From positions 1,265,001 through 1,329,000 of the forward strand of contig JAGFBZ010001885.1 of assembly GCA_018398805.1 (NCBI GenBank): DNA of 64,000 nucleotides. The letters are read 5' to 3'. Below, one piece after another: positions 10,356 to 21,000 of this stretch. Every line of letters begins with the position of its first letter. Within the stretch, counting starts at the first letter, position 1. Source of the stretch: Hirundichthys speculiger (Eukaryota; Chordata; Actinopteri; Beloniformes; Exocoetidae). The notes under the pieces are model-generated. The model saw only the letters and a program-made list of their open reading frames with translations. It ran no database searches and was not told where the DNA came from. The translations under genes and the position numbers were made by a program.

Positions 10356-11852
10356 TTAGTTTAGATACACTATCTGTAACATGTAAACGTGCCTAAACAT
10401 GATCTCTGAGCAGTTAAACTATTGCCATTTGCTACATAAAGACATGGTCTTGAGTTAAACAGTGGGAGGACTGGGATCTGCGATGGGAAACTGGACTGCT
10501 AAAGAATGGGATTAATTATTATTATTATTATTATTGCTGTTATGATTAAATATGGGAATTGTCATCACTGGCAATTCTCACCAGCTTCTTCCTGATCATT
10601 AGTTTGATGGATCTTTTTTTTTTCTTCCACTCTACACGCAATCCAATTTCCTGCAGTTTTTGAAAAAGTGGGAACAGTTTATCTGAAAATAACAAAAAGG
10701 CAAAGAAATAAAATAAAGCAGTAAAGAGAATGCAGAGCAGGACCAGTTCCTCTCACCTTTGATGAGATGATTACATCATCAGGTCGAACCACAGAGGAAG
10801 TGATGGTGGATGGCGAGGAGGGCCTGTCCCTCCAGTAATCGCTCTCACCAGCATGGAGTCCTGTGGGGGGGGAAATATGTGCTGGAAGCAACTTTTTTAA
10901 TGCAGCAAACAGCCATTCCTCCCACAGTTCTCCAGAACTGGCATCTCCTGGCATCATGAGCCCTGTGTTCTGCTAGAAGCAGCAGCGGTGCTGTCAACAT
11001 GAATTCCTCCTTGTATTTGTCTTCATCCTGACAGATCCGTGGCTGTTAAAGGGTAGGAGCGTGTGAAAACATGTCTGGCCACTAATCCTAATGGGAGCTG
11101 ATGGCCTGCAGTTGTGCTGGAAAAACCAAAGGACTGCGTGGACTTTCAGAACCGCTGACAGACGGGTCGGATGCCCCGGCGCTGCTGTCCAGATACATGC
11201 TTTCTTTTTTCAGCTAAAGAAACAATACAACTCAGAAATGAAAGACTCGGAATACAGGCATGGATGTCTGTAGAAAAGACCGTGGGGATTTACAGATGCT
11301 GATGTTTTATTCCTCCGTTGAGAGAGTCTGAGCCACAGAGGTGAGCGATGAAGATGCTTCATTTTTCACTTCTCCCTCAGCGGCTGAGGAGCAGCCATTC
11401 ACTTACCCAAAAAAAAGAAAAGAAAAACCTTCATTTGTTCCATAAATCAGCTTCTTAAATGTTGTGTTCTGGGTGCAGACTTGTTGTGAACAAAGTTAAT
11501 GTTTTTACCTCATTTGTAAATACAGAGAAAGATGAAACAACTATTGTTCTTTGTTAAGAAAAGCAGCATTGGTTTGAAATGTGCAGCTTCAGAGGAATAA
11601 AAAAAAATAAAATAAGACTGAACATATTTTCTATCAACATGATGGTGAGGAGCTTTTCAGAGTTATATAAGTGTTTTGTATTTGCTTTGATCTCTTTTCT
11701 CAATAAATCCATTTATTTGCACCAGAGGCTGAATCATGACTGTGTCTGAAAAACAAAAAACAACAAAAAAAAACAACCTGGACAAACTAAAGTCCCTTTC
11801 ACACTTGCACTCATCATCTACGTTACTGTCCGTGTCTCTGGACTATTCACAC

Positions 11853-11871
11853 CCCCCCCCCCCCCCCCCCG
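11853..11871. repeat. Poly-C run
   Basis: About 18 consecutive C residues; length likely variable. Confidence 0.9.
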
Positions 11872-12072
11872 GATGTTTCAGCCTTTTAATGCCTTTATGA
11901 ATGAAATTATGGTCAATATCATTTGGAACTTTTTACTAGTATTTGAAAAAAAAACCTTTAATATAGAAAGAAAGAGGAATTTTACAAAATAATGTCAATT
12001 TACTGAAATGATATAAGGTAAAGTGAATGATTGCGTAAGTATTTACCCCCTTCAGGTCAGTATTTAGTAGAT

Positions 12073-12560
12073 CGGTCTCAGCCCTGAGCCTGGACGTGTC
12101 TCAGCTCTGAGCCTGGACGTGTCTCAGCCCTGAGTCTGGACGTGTCTCAGCCCTGAGCCTGGACGTGTCTCAGCTCTGAGCCTGGACGTGTCTCAGCCCT
12201 GAGTCTGGACGTGTCTCGGCTCTGAGTCTGGACGTGTCTCGGCTCTGAGTCTGGACGTGTCTCGGCTCTGAGCCTGGACGTGTCTCGGCTCTGAGCCTGG
12301 ACGTGTCTCGGCTCTGAGCCTGGACGTGTCTCGGCTCTGAGTCTGGACGTGTCTCGGCTCTGAGTCTGTACGTGTCTCAGCTCTGAGTCTGGACGTGTCA
12401 CAGCTCTGAGCCTGGACGTGTCTCAGCTCTGAGCCTGGACGTGTCTCAGCTCTGAGTCTGGAAGTGTCTCAGCTCTGAGCCTGGACTTGTCTCAGCTCTG
12501 AGTCTGGACGTGTCTCAGCTCGAGTCTGGACGTGTCTCAGCTCTGAGCCTGGACGTGTCA
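12073..12560. repeat. 23-bp minisatellite
   Basis: About 20 units close to GAGCCTGGACGTGTCTCAG plus four bases, differing at a few positions (GAGCC/GAGTC, CAGCT/CAGCC/CGGCT). It lies inside the Tc1-like element, just beyond the transposase C-terminal remnant, and makes long spurious open frames. Confidence 0.95.
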
Positions 12561-12574
12561 CAGCTCTAGCTCTG

Positions 12575-12909
12575 TCAGGTTGCTCAAGGATCGGGCGTAA
12601 ACGGCTATTTTTCAAGTCCAGCCACGAATTCTCAATTGGACTGAGATCTGGGCTTTGACTTGGCTGCTCCAGAACATTCACCCTGTTGTCTTTGACCCAT
12701 TTTTGGGTGGCTTTTGTGTCTGCTTGGGGTTGTTGTCTGGCTGGAAAATAAATCTTCTTACCAAATCGTGGTTTTCCTGCAGATTGAATCAGATTATCCT
12801 CCAGGATTTGGTCACATTTTTCTGCATTCATGTTCCAGAGCATGGCGTTGCCACCACCATGCTTCAGAGTGGAGATGCTGCATTTGTAGGTGTGTGCAGT
12901 GTTTGCCAA
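12575..12909 (-). pseudogene. Tc1-like transposase C-terminal remnant
   Basis: Minus-strand translation shows K-H-G-G-G-N-A-M-L-W, then N-V-L-E-Q-P-S-Q-S-P-D-L-S-P-I-E-N and L-D-L-K, the conserved end of Tc1 DDE transposases. The usual catalytic D-N-D-P-K-H region is degraded. The frame then runs into the minisatellite. Confidence 0.75.
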
Positions 12910-13104
12910 ACATTGCGTCTAGTCTGTGTCCCAGACACACATTTTTGTACGACAATCAGTTGACACACATCAGCTGCAGTCAGGTGATCTCCATTTTACT
13001 AAGTGTGACCTTGCTGGCACCAACTAGCCGGACCTCTGTTGAAATAAAGCCAGTCACTTTAAAGGGAGGGAATACTCAACGCAATCATTAACTAGAACTT
13101 ATTC

Positions 13105-13230
13105 CAACCTGTTTAATCCTCTGCAGGGTCACAGGGAGGTCTGCTGGAGTCTATCCCAGCTCTCTTCAGGTGAAAGGCAGGGGTACACCTGGACAGGTCA
13201 CAGGGCCACATGTAGACAAACAGCCATGCA
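13105..13230 (+). repeat. Fish interspersed repeat fragment (L2-like)
   Basis: Contains CTGCAGGGTCACAGGGAGG and GGGGTACACCTGGACAGGTC. An inverted relative is at 43515-43610. Family assignment inferred. Confidence 0.4.
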
Positions 13231-13231
13231 A

Positions 13232-13495
13232 TTCAGCTCAATTCAATTGTATTTTATTTGTATAGTGTCTATTACAATGTCAATTGTCTCTAGTTACTTT
13301 AAGGGGGCCAAAGCATGACCCCTGAGCAAATATCATTAACTGCAATTATGATATTAAATCTTAATCAGAGAAAAATGGCAGGTAAAAAAAAAAAAAAAAA
13401 AAAAAAAAAGAAAAGAGAAAAAGCCAAAAAGTGACAAGGAAAAGCTCCACTTTAAAAGGAAGAAACCTCAATCAGGACCTTCCTGCTGAAGATGC
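13232..13495 (+). repeat. Dispersed repeat 'TATTTGTATAG', copy 1
   Basis: One of four copies sharing TCAATTCAATTGTATTTTAT at the start, AAAGCATGACCCCTGAGCAA, an internal A-run, and AAGGAAAAGCTCCACTTTAA near the end. Others are at 26701, 30429 and 44560 (minus). Confidence 0.85.
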
Positions 13496-13499
13496 ACTC

Positions 13500-13665
13500 T
13501 CACTCCTACAGGTAATTTAGACTCACCAATTAACCTGACATGCATGTCTTTAGATCATAGTAGGAAACTGGAGTACCTGGAGAAAACCCACACAGAAAGG
13601 CCCCCCAGAGGTTTGAACCAGGAACCTTCTTGCTGCAACAGTCCTGACCACCTCGCTGCCTAACT
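13500..13665 (+). repeat. L2-tail-like repeat
   Basis: Holds CACCAATTAACCTGACATGC, then GGAGTACCTGGAGAAAACCC and a GAACCAGGAACCTTCTTGCT block, which are standard phrases of a repeat widely scattered in fish genomes. Confidence 0.5.
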
Positions 13666-15575
13666 TGACCTGAAATAATTTATTAATTTATGTGTGAAAA
13701 TTCTTGTCAAAAAAGCCAATTACACTGACCACGATTTAATTTTTAAAAGCAATAAAAGGCCAGAACATCCAAGTAGGGTGAACACGTTTTATGGGCACCA
13801 TAGTGTTTCTCTTTTTATCTTTTCATGTTACCATCTGTTGGCTTTGGCACAAAAAATAATTAGCTTGAAGAAAATAGAAAAAGCAGAAATACCTCTGGCA
13901 ACATTGTAATCACATTAAGCTCCTTTTTTTTCCTGAGCTACCAAGGAGACGAGTCAGAACACATCTGGCTACAGCCTCACTGATGTCAGATGTTCAAGGA
14001 TAAAGAATGATGCAAGCATCTGTATATGATACAATACTGGATTCATTTCAGTTTAATTACTTTTTAAATTCCTCAAAATGAAAACTATCCATTCTTGTCA
14101 CTGATATTTTGATTAATTATCTTTTATAATTGATATTTTTATACAACTTTATTTTTATTAAAAAAATTTTAATGTGTAAAATAGTAAGTAATAATAATCT
14201 ATGCATAATTTAGATATTTATTTTTTTATTGAAGAAATATACATGTAGTGAATGATGATAATGATAATGGGGAAGGAAACATTACTTGGAAAAACAATGA
14301 GCTTTTATTGATCAACTGACACCAAACATAAATGTGTTTAATAATATTCTTAAAAGTGGTATTTAACATATCCCTCCACTCATCATGTCCTTGGCCCGAG
14401 GATTTGTTCCTGCAGAGAAAACATGGACTTTTTCTTTTTACACGTCTGATACAACAAGATACAACAGCTGTGAAACAAGAGTTTAGTGGACTGACAAAGA
14501 AATAAAAAAAACATGACCAACGGCACCTGAAGGCATCACTCCTGCTTCACCGACAACCTCACGCTGAAGCCCAGCGCCATGAGCTGTTCGGCCACTGAGG
14601 TCCAGCAGTTCTGTCCATCCCAGTGTGAGTCACCAGTATCACCAGTATCAGGCAGGTTGGACCAGTGTAGATGAACGCAGCGTTTCCTCAACACTCCACG
14701 TGGACACGTCACATGGTGCCTTTAAATTCCTCTGGGTTGGGTTGTGGGGGGGGGGGGGGGGGGGGGGGGGGCTTAGATGTTTGCAGACATGAACAACAGA
14801 CTAAGTGGCAGAAGCCACATCAGCATCACCATCTCCTAAAACTCAATAAAACTAAGAAACATCTGGAGTGTTTTTGTCCCATGATGCACCTTGCCTTCAC
14901 GTTTCCAGTCTCCAAGGTTTTCGGGTGATGCTCCCCCAGAAGAAGTTTATACACATTCAGAGAACGCAGTGGAGAAGTGTAAGAACGTGCACCTGCCTAA
15001 AACATTATCTAAAGGTAGGCACAAGGTACATAAATGAAGGTAGACTTGCTCCACTTTACAGCAGGTGCACGAAACCGTCCAAGTTATTATGAACCAGAAT
15101 ATTATTTCAGTAACACTGACTAACTCTTTAAAAAGGGGTACAATTGTACTAGTGCACACACAGTCAAAGGCCGTCTTCATCTGCTCTTCATTACAATAAA
15201 GAAAAAAAAAAAAATAGGCAGCTCTGAATGAAGTAATTCCAATATGTATGGAAATTACCAGGGCTGCAGAAATATTACATTAGTGCACTCTTATTAAGCA
15301 AACATAATGGAATCACTTTGCTCTCAAATAAAGCAATCAAACATCTCCTAAATTAAACATCCAGCATGGCAGGACATGGGGAGGAACAAGCGCTGATCTC
15401 TGCACTGATCCGATTGGTATGCATTAGGAAGAGACCACGAGTTAACGAACGACACGTTTTCAAAAGGCCTGCGACAGCGGCGAGCGGGAGCACGTAAATG
15501 ACCAACGACGCATTAACAGGTGTATAAATACGAGAAAACCCAGATGAGAGGGATGACCGGTTCTCGTAGCCACAC
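13666..15575. other. No gene recognised; possible dpy19l3 3' end
   Basis: AT-rich with a long poly-G run (about 14746-14771). On the minus strand an AATAAA (near 14306-14311) followed by a T-rich stretch could serve as a distal dpy19l3 poly(A) signal; this is inference. No coding exon seen. Confidence 0.3.
14746..14771. repeat. Poly-G run
   Basis: About 25 consecutive G residues (minus-strand C-run); G-quadruplex-prone and probably length-variable. Confidence 0.9.
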
Positions 15576-16270
15576 AATGGGTGCGTTTACATGGGAAGTT
15601 TAATTCCTCTTTAATTCAGAATTAAAGTTAAACCCGAATAAAAGTTACCATGTAAACACTTAATTCCATATGAAAATGTCAATTCCGAATTAAACTTAAT
15701 TCCGAAGTAAGTGTCTGGTTTATTCCCATTTTAATTCCGCATTAAATAATTCGGCGGTCATGTTTACACTCATTCCTCTTTAAATTAATTCCCGTCTTTC
15801 TGCGCATGCTCGTATTTTGCCCGTCTGTCACGATGACGTTTATATTCCGCGCTGGGCTTGTTTTCAAACAAAGTTAAGTTTCAAGATGGCAGCACGCAGT
15901 AAACGGTGTTCAAGAGCAGAAACGATTTATTTAATAAATAGCTTGGAGGAACTGGAAATAACTAAAAGAACAGATGGCAGGAAACATAAAAAATGTGAGC
16001 TTTTCAAAGTTGTAGCGGCTAAATGAAGGAGGTTTCACAGATAGAGACGCCACCCAGGTCAAAAATAAGTGGAATGTTGTTGCTAACCGAGTTAGCTAAG
16101 TTTGTTTTCTTCCGGTAGATGTAAAGACGTCCACCCCCCCCATCCAATCAGAACCCTTCCCAACCCCCAGACCTAAAGCGGAGTTGGATAAAGCCAAACA
16201 AACGTGTTTTCCATGTAAACCTTAATTCGGAATTACGGATTATTTATTAATTATTAATTCCAAATTAAAA
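15576..16270 (+). mobile_element. PIF/Harbinger-like remnant with Myb/SANT-like coding piece
   Basis: Begins GGGTGCGTTTACATGGG and near the right edge has the inverse CCATGTAAACC. The outer parts are filled with repeated AATTCCGAATTAA-type phrases in both orientations. Inside, 15886-16025 encodes M-A-A-R-S-K-R-C-S-R-A-E-T-I-Y-L-I and K-C-E-L-F-K-V-V-A-A-K. After a one-base frame change come M-K-E-G-G-F and V-K-N-K-W-N, the pattern of Myb/SANT-like DNA-binding domains accompanying Harbinger transposases. No transposase was seen and the right end is degraded. Confidence 0.55.
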
Positions 16271-17869
16271 AAACAGTAACCGTGGCCAATGATTCGGTGT
16301 CTGACAGGCCGACCCACCCCACAGAGCCCCCCCTCTCCATCCCCCCAGCCCTGATTGAAAGGAAGAAAAGAAAGAAGAAAAAGAAAAAGTGATTCCATGT
16401 TCTGGTGTGCTCTCGTTTTTCTGCCCCCTTCACTTCCTCTTCCCCTTCATTCCTAAACAGAAAGCCTCAGTTTGATATGCAAGCATTGCCCCCCCTCTAC
16501 CAAACTATTCTGGATTGCGGCGGAGAATCAGCGCTGCTGTCAGCCTGCTGCAATTTCCTCACCACTTACATTATTCATGTGTGTGTGTGTGTGTGTGTGT
16601 GTGTGAGCGAGGAGCATGAAAAGGTTGGGACTACTGATGATCAGAGTCAAAGAGCCGACACAAACAAAAACATGACAGCAAACGCAACAACAACACCACA
16701 AATATCTCTAGGAATGAGCTCCGACCTGCGTTTTACAGCAGAAATGCATCCGGGCGCAAAACAGGAGACACACTATCATCTTCTTTCTCTCTAACAGATA
16801 AGATTCGTTCCTGCGGCAGGAGAGCGAGCGTACGTGAGCGGAGTCAAACCAGCGGTCACATGTGCCTTTGCTCTGTCACACCTGTCCTGGACCCCTTCTG
16901 CAACTGTTGGAACCGTTATCTTGAATGAAAGGATAAATGCATTCAGTCATGAAAGTGCAGCCGATAAATGAGTGTCTGACCACGAGAAAACCACCCTGAA
17001 GGCTGAAGGGACCAAAAATAAAAAAATTAAAAAAGAGAAGGAAGCTTTGGAAGCTGCACCTCACCATGAAAATGTCCCTTTAAAGGAGGAAATGCTTTAA
17101 GGAGATGGGAACAACTGAGCTTCCAGCTAAGCTTTTCAATCCCTTCAGTGAGATCCAAGAATCAGCTTTATGACACAGAGAAGATTAATTAAAAGATCGA
17201 CAAAAAATATCTTCACATTTTCAGTGTCTTATTGCAGCATTTCAGTTGCAGCTTGTTTGATATTTTGAAGAGTAACACAGCTTTAAAGGAGAATGTCACT
17301 ATGAATGTAACTATCCCAGTTCTTGAAACTGGTCCCCCTTCAGAGCACGAACAGAACTGGACTGGAATGATTTAGTTCAAGACACAAACTACAATCTCCT
17401 TTATCAGCCATTAGATCTACACATTTTCTTTAAAAATTCATCTGGATTATTCTAAACTCACCACAAGATCCTTAGTTATAAGTATCGAGCCTATGGCATC
17501 ATCAATACAAACAGTTTTGTTTTAATCCACAGCTCCAGCAGCACGTATAACCATAATGACAGTATGACCTTTCAGAGATCAGTCATGTTCATGTAGACGG
17601 GTTGATTCTGTTTCCTGTCTGTGAAGAGAGCTCAGCAGGAAATAGCAGCACTTTAAACATTTGTCTCAGCCCTCCATGAACCCCCCCCACCCTGGAACGG
17701 GCCCAAAAGCAAAGCTCGTAGAGCTGCATCATTAAAGAAAATGAAATGAAAAAGAGAAGGATGATGGTGATGATCACAGCTGGGTGCAGAACAGACAGCA
17801 GCGAGCTTCATCTCTATTCTTCCTCCCGTTGCCCCCCCCCTCCCCCCGGTCTTTCTTCTGGCTGCTCTC
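16271..17869 (-). other. Flank / probable dpy19l3 3' UTR
   Basis: Lies just downstream of the dpy19l3 stop. Contains a GT microsatellite (about 16578-16604). No coding exon or other repeat recognised. Confidence 0.4.
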
Positions 17870-18073
17870 TTACTGAGTCACACTGGGCTCTGCTGAACTT
17901 TTGCCACTTTTCTTGCGCTTCTTTTTGAGCCGGTAGACGTGGAAGGTCTTGTTCTCGAACGTCCTGGCGAACAGCGCGGCGTAAGCCGCGGCGTCCGTCT
18001 TGATGGCCTCGCAAAACCGAGGGTGGGTGGCGTGGACGAGGTCCGGGTCGTTGTCTCCGGGTCCGTCCATGAT
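17870..18073 (-). CDS. dpy19l3: dpy19l3 last coding exon
   Basis: 204 bp, acceptor CCATCAG, stop TAA at 17870-17872. Encodes [18 protein letters not shown] and [11 protein letters not shown], then a Lys-rich tail longer than in human ([11 protein letters not shown]). Confidence 0.95.
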   Translation of the reverse strand: MMDGPGDNDPDLVHATHPRFCEAIKTDAAAYAALFARTFENKTFHVYRLKKKRKKSGKSSAEPSVTQ

Positions 18074-21000
18074 CTGATGGAAGAGGAAGAAACAGGCGAG
18101 CAGGTGAGTGACTCACCTGTGACTCATCACAGCTGGATGCTTCAATCAAATCAGAGCATCAGGAACACAATGAGCACAATCAAGCTAAAGGGTCGTCAAC
18201 AGCCTCCGCAGGGTCTCGTTTTACTTTGGTACAGTTTCCAGAGGCTTCTGGGACTGTGGCATGTTAATGAGAAGGTGAATTTAATTCCCCAGAAATATAT
18301 GGATTTGGGATTATTGATTTCTGTATTGATGAAACATCCGCCACAGAACGTTGATCTTTAAAGATTAAGAAGCAATATATGTAAATATGGAGATGCTGAG
18401 TTCAAGGACGACTTTCCTTCAAACTGGTGACTAAAAATTTATTTTTTAAAAACGTCTTCTATGCTTGGATTTTCAATGGGTAGATCTGAACAGCGCTTGT
18501 CTGAGTATGAGGTCAGAAAAAAAATGAACACAGTATAATCTGCTGTAACAGTGATGAAGATTGGCTTCAAGATGAAATAAAAGACCAAGACAAAAGAAAG
18601 TTAAAACAAAGGGCTGACAGAACACAGAAGCCAAAAACCAGAGGTAGAGAGAAAAAAACAACTAAAAGAAATACATTAAAGAGACGACACGGAGAGAAGG
18701 ACAGACAGAAAGAGACTCCCACGGCTGCTTCAATAAAGCTGTCTCCATGTCAGATGTTGTGTGCTGTTTGACAGAACCACACACACACACACACACGCAC
18801 ACACACACACACACACACACACCAGCTCTAAGCTTCGGTGTTTCATGTGTCTTACACCACACTGGGTCAGACTTGGCTTGTCTCGCCTCTGGTAATCCAA
18901 AGAGCCAGTGAGCCACAACCAACATGAAAATAGAGAGAAAGCAGATGGGAAGAAGTGAGAGGAGGAGGAGGAGGAGGAGGAGGAGGAGGAGGAGGAGGAG
19001 AGAGCGACAGCTAGAGTGAGAGACAGCATCGTGCAGATAAGAAGTGAGACTATTGATCTCTCTGCGGAGGCTAAGAGCTTTCACCGAGACATGTAAGTTG
19101 ACAGAGAGGACAGTATGTGTCTACACATGCACACACACATGCACACACACATGCACACACACATGCACACGCAGAGACAGAGACTGTGAGTCACGGTTAA
19201 TAAATGCCGCCCACATGTCCGTTGGCCAGGTCCAGCAGGTCCCGCAGTCTGCAGCCTCGCCGGTGCCGCCGCTCGTAGCAGATGCTGTTCTCCAGCACAA
19301 CGTAGTCGGCCCCCACCGCCCTCAGGATGTCGTGCACTTCCTCTGGAGAGCGCCGAGCGTACACCTGGTACACCTGCACACACACACACACAGCAAGGAC
19401 CAGATTTATTCAGGTTTATATTTAAACTGAAATGAAAAGAAATGAAGAACTTTTCTCTCCTGAACCACAATTAGCAGCACATTCAGAGTCAGAGTTTAAC
19501 GAGTGTTGGCTTAGTTCCAATTATAACTCAGAACTGAAATCAAGTGCAAATGAAAACAATTAAGAGATAAACAGAATGAGTGGGAGAACAACAAGTATTA
19601 CAAAACTCAGGTTTCGTTCGTCTGTAGCAAACACGACATGTAAAAAATGAAGCTGGAGTTCTGGAGACCTCTGAAGTCTGATAGTCTGAATAAACCGTGG
19701 AGCGACGAAGCAACCGTCCAATAAAAACTCTGCCCTCAGTGACATCTTCTGTGAAATGATTCCCACTGTCAAACACATCATATTTAAGAAGCACCTGCCA
19801 TTTCCCCTGAACGATACATTTCTGCAGCGTGCTCTACAATCTATAAAAGGGTCGTACCAACTCTGCTGCAGACCACTGTGAAGCCATTTGCTCCTGGATC
19901 ACAGTTTCAGCTCATTTCCAGGTCGGTGACAATTAACTACTACAGGCTGCCTGAGAACTTTCTGGTATGTTTGTTTTTAAAATCCAAGCCAGTATTTCAG
20001 TTTAGAGGTTCAATATCGCCTTTCTTTCAGAGAGCACAAATCTAAATCTGTCTCAAGTGGTGGGTCGCGACCCAAAAATGGGTCACAGACCCGTTTTCAG
20101 TGGGTCATGGGTCTTTGCCTGGGGAAGGAAATTCTAAAAAAAAAAAAAATGTCATCCATACTCCTTAACAGTAGGTGGCGATAATGCCCTGTAATGCGAG
20201 TTGACACTCGTCAGTTCACACCACAGAAAAAGACCTGCAAAGTTTGTTTCCATATGTTGAGCAGGTGAAACACAGATACAACGAAGAATATATGAGATAT
20301 GGATTTTCTTATCTTGAAGACAAAAGTCAGTGAGTGGTTATTCAGCTAAAACTATATATTTTGAGTTCATTTTGAAACTACTGATCAGTAGTTGCCTTGT
20401 TGTATTTCATGTTTGTGCATAAAAGCACTGTTGAGTCTTAAAAATGGCTGTTACTGAAATGTTCTGATTGTTATGTCAGATTTATGATTAATGCTTAAAT
20501 AAGTGACTGGATAGTTTTAATAGGAAATTGTTATATATTCAAGAAGTGGGTACTCAGGAAATGCTACATATTTGAGTTCTTTCTGAAACTACTGCTCAGT
20601 GGTTGCACTTTTTTATTTCATGTTTTGCGTGTTGAGTCTGTTAAAAAAGGCAGAAGTTACTGAAGTGAAGTGTTTTGGATTTAATTAAAATGCAGCTAAT
20701 TGAGCATCAAAGGGAGTATTTCCCACTTGAAGTCATTTTGGTTTTTGCCATTTTGGTTCACCAATAAACTTATTTTTTGTGTTGGCATTCTGTGATATTC
20801 TATTCTATTATCTCCAATTCAAACTGCACGATCTTCTTATTCAATAAATTTGGGTCGCGGCTTGTCATTAAGGGCGATGGTGGGTCCTGAAGCCAGACCA
20901 GTTGAGAACCACTGCTCTATGGGACACATTAGGGCTGGGCCAAAAAAATCGATTTTTATATTAATCGCGATTTTTTTCTTGGGATTTTAAAAAATCGATT

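Larger units (their letters stand above)
6879..11720 (+). other. Putative cadherin 3' UTR / downstream flank
   Basis: No further coding exon was seen after the stop at 6878. Hexamers that could end the transcript include ATTAAA near 7191 and AATAAA near 11701, the latter followed by a GT-rich stretch. It contains an L2-like repeat (8215-8445) and a stacked transposon (9316-10355). The 3' UTR assignment is inference. Confidence 0.4.
12026..13091 (-). mobile_element. Tc1-like element, decayed, with internal minisatellite
   Basis: The left end contains AATGATTGCGTAAGTATTTA and the right end the inverse, AATACTCAACGCAATCATT. Between them is a minus-strand transposase remnant and a 23-bp tandem array. 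About 1.07 kb, shorter than a full Tc1 even with the array, so much of the transposase is lost. Confidence 0.7.
18074..19214 (-). other. dpy19l3 intron with microsatellites
   Basis: Holds (CA)n at 18779-18822, (GGA)n at 18960-19001 and a 10-bp ACACACATGC tandem repeat at 19129-19170. No exon seen. Confidence 0.8.

Noticed and set aside
12147..12401. Open frame with repeated R-H-V-Q / R-A-E-T units
   Set aside because: Read from the 23-bp minisatellite; a period not divisible by three simply cycles the frame. No flanking gene structure.
18662..19084. Ser/Leu-run open frames
   Set aside because: Artefacts of the GGA and CA microsatellites in a dpy19l3 intron.
19081..19470. Read-through frame extending dpy19l3 exon 19215-19373 as a separate gene
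   Set aside because: Only 53 codons match dpy19l3; the extensions come from CA repeats and intron sequence.
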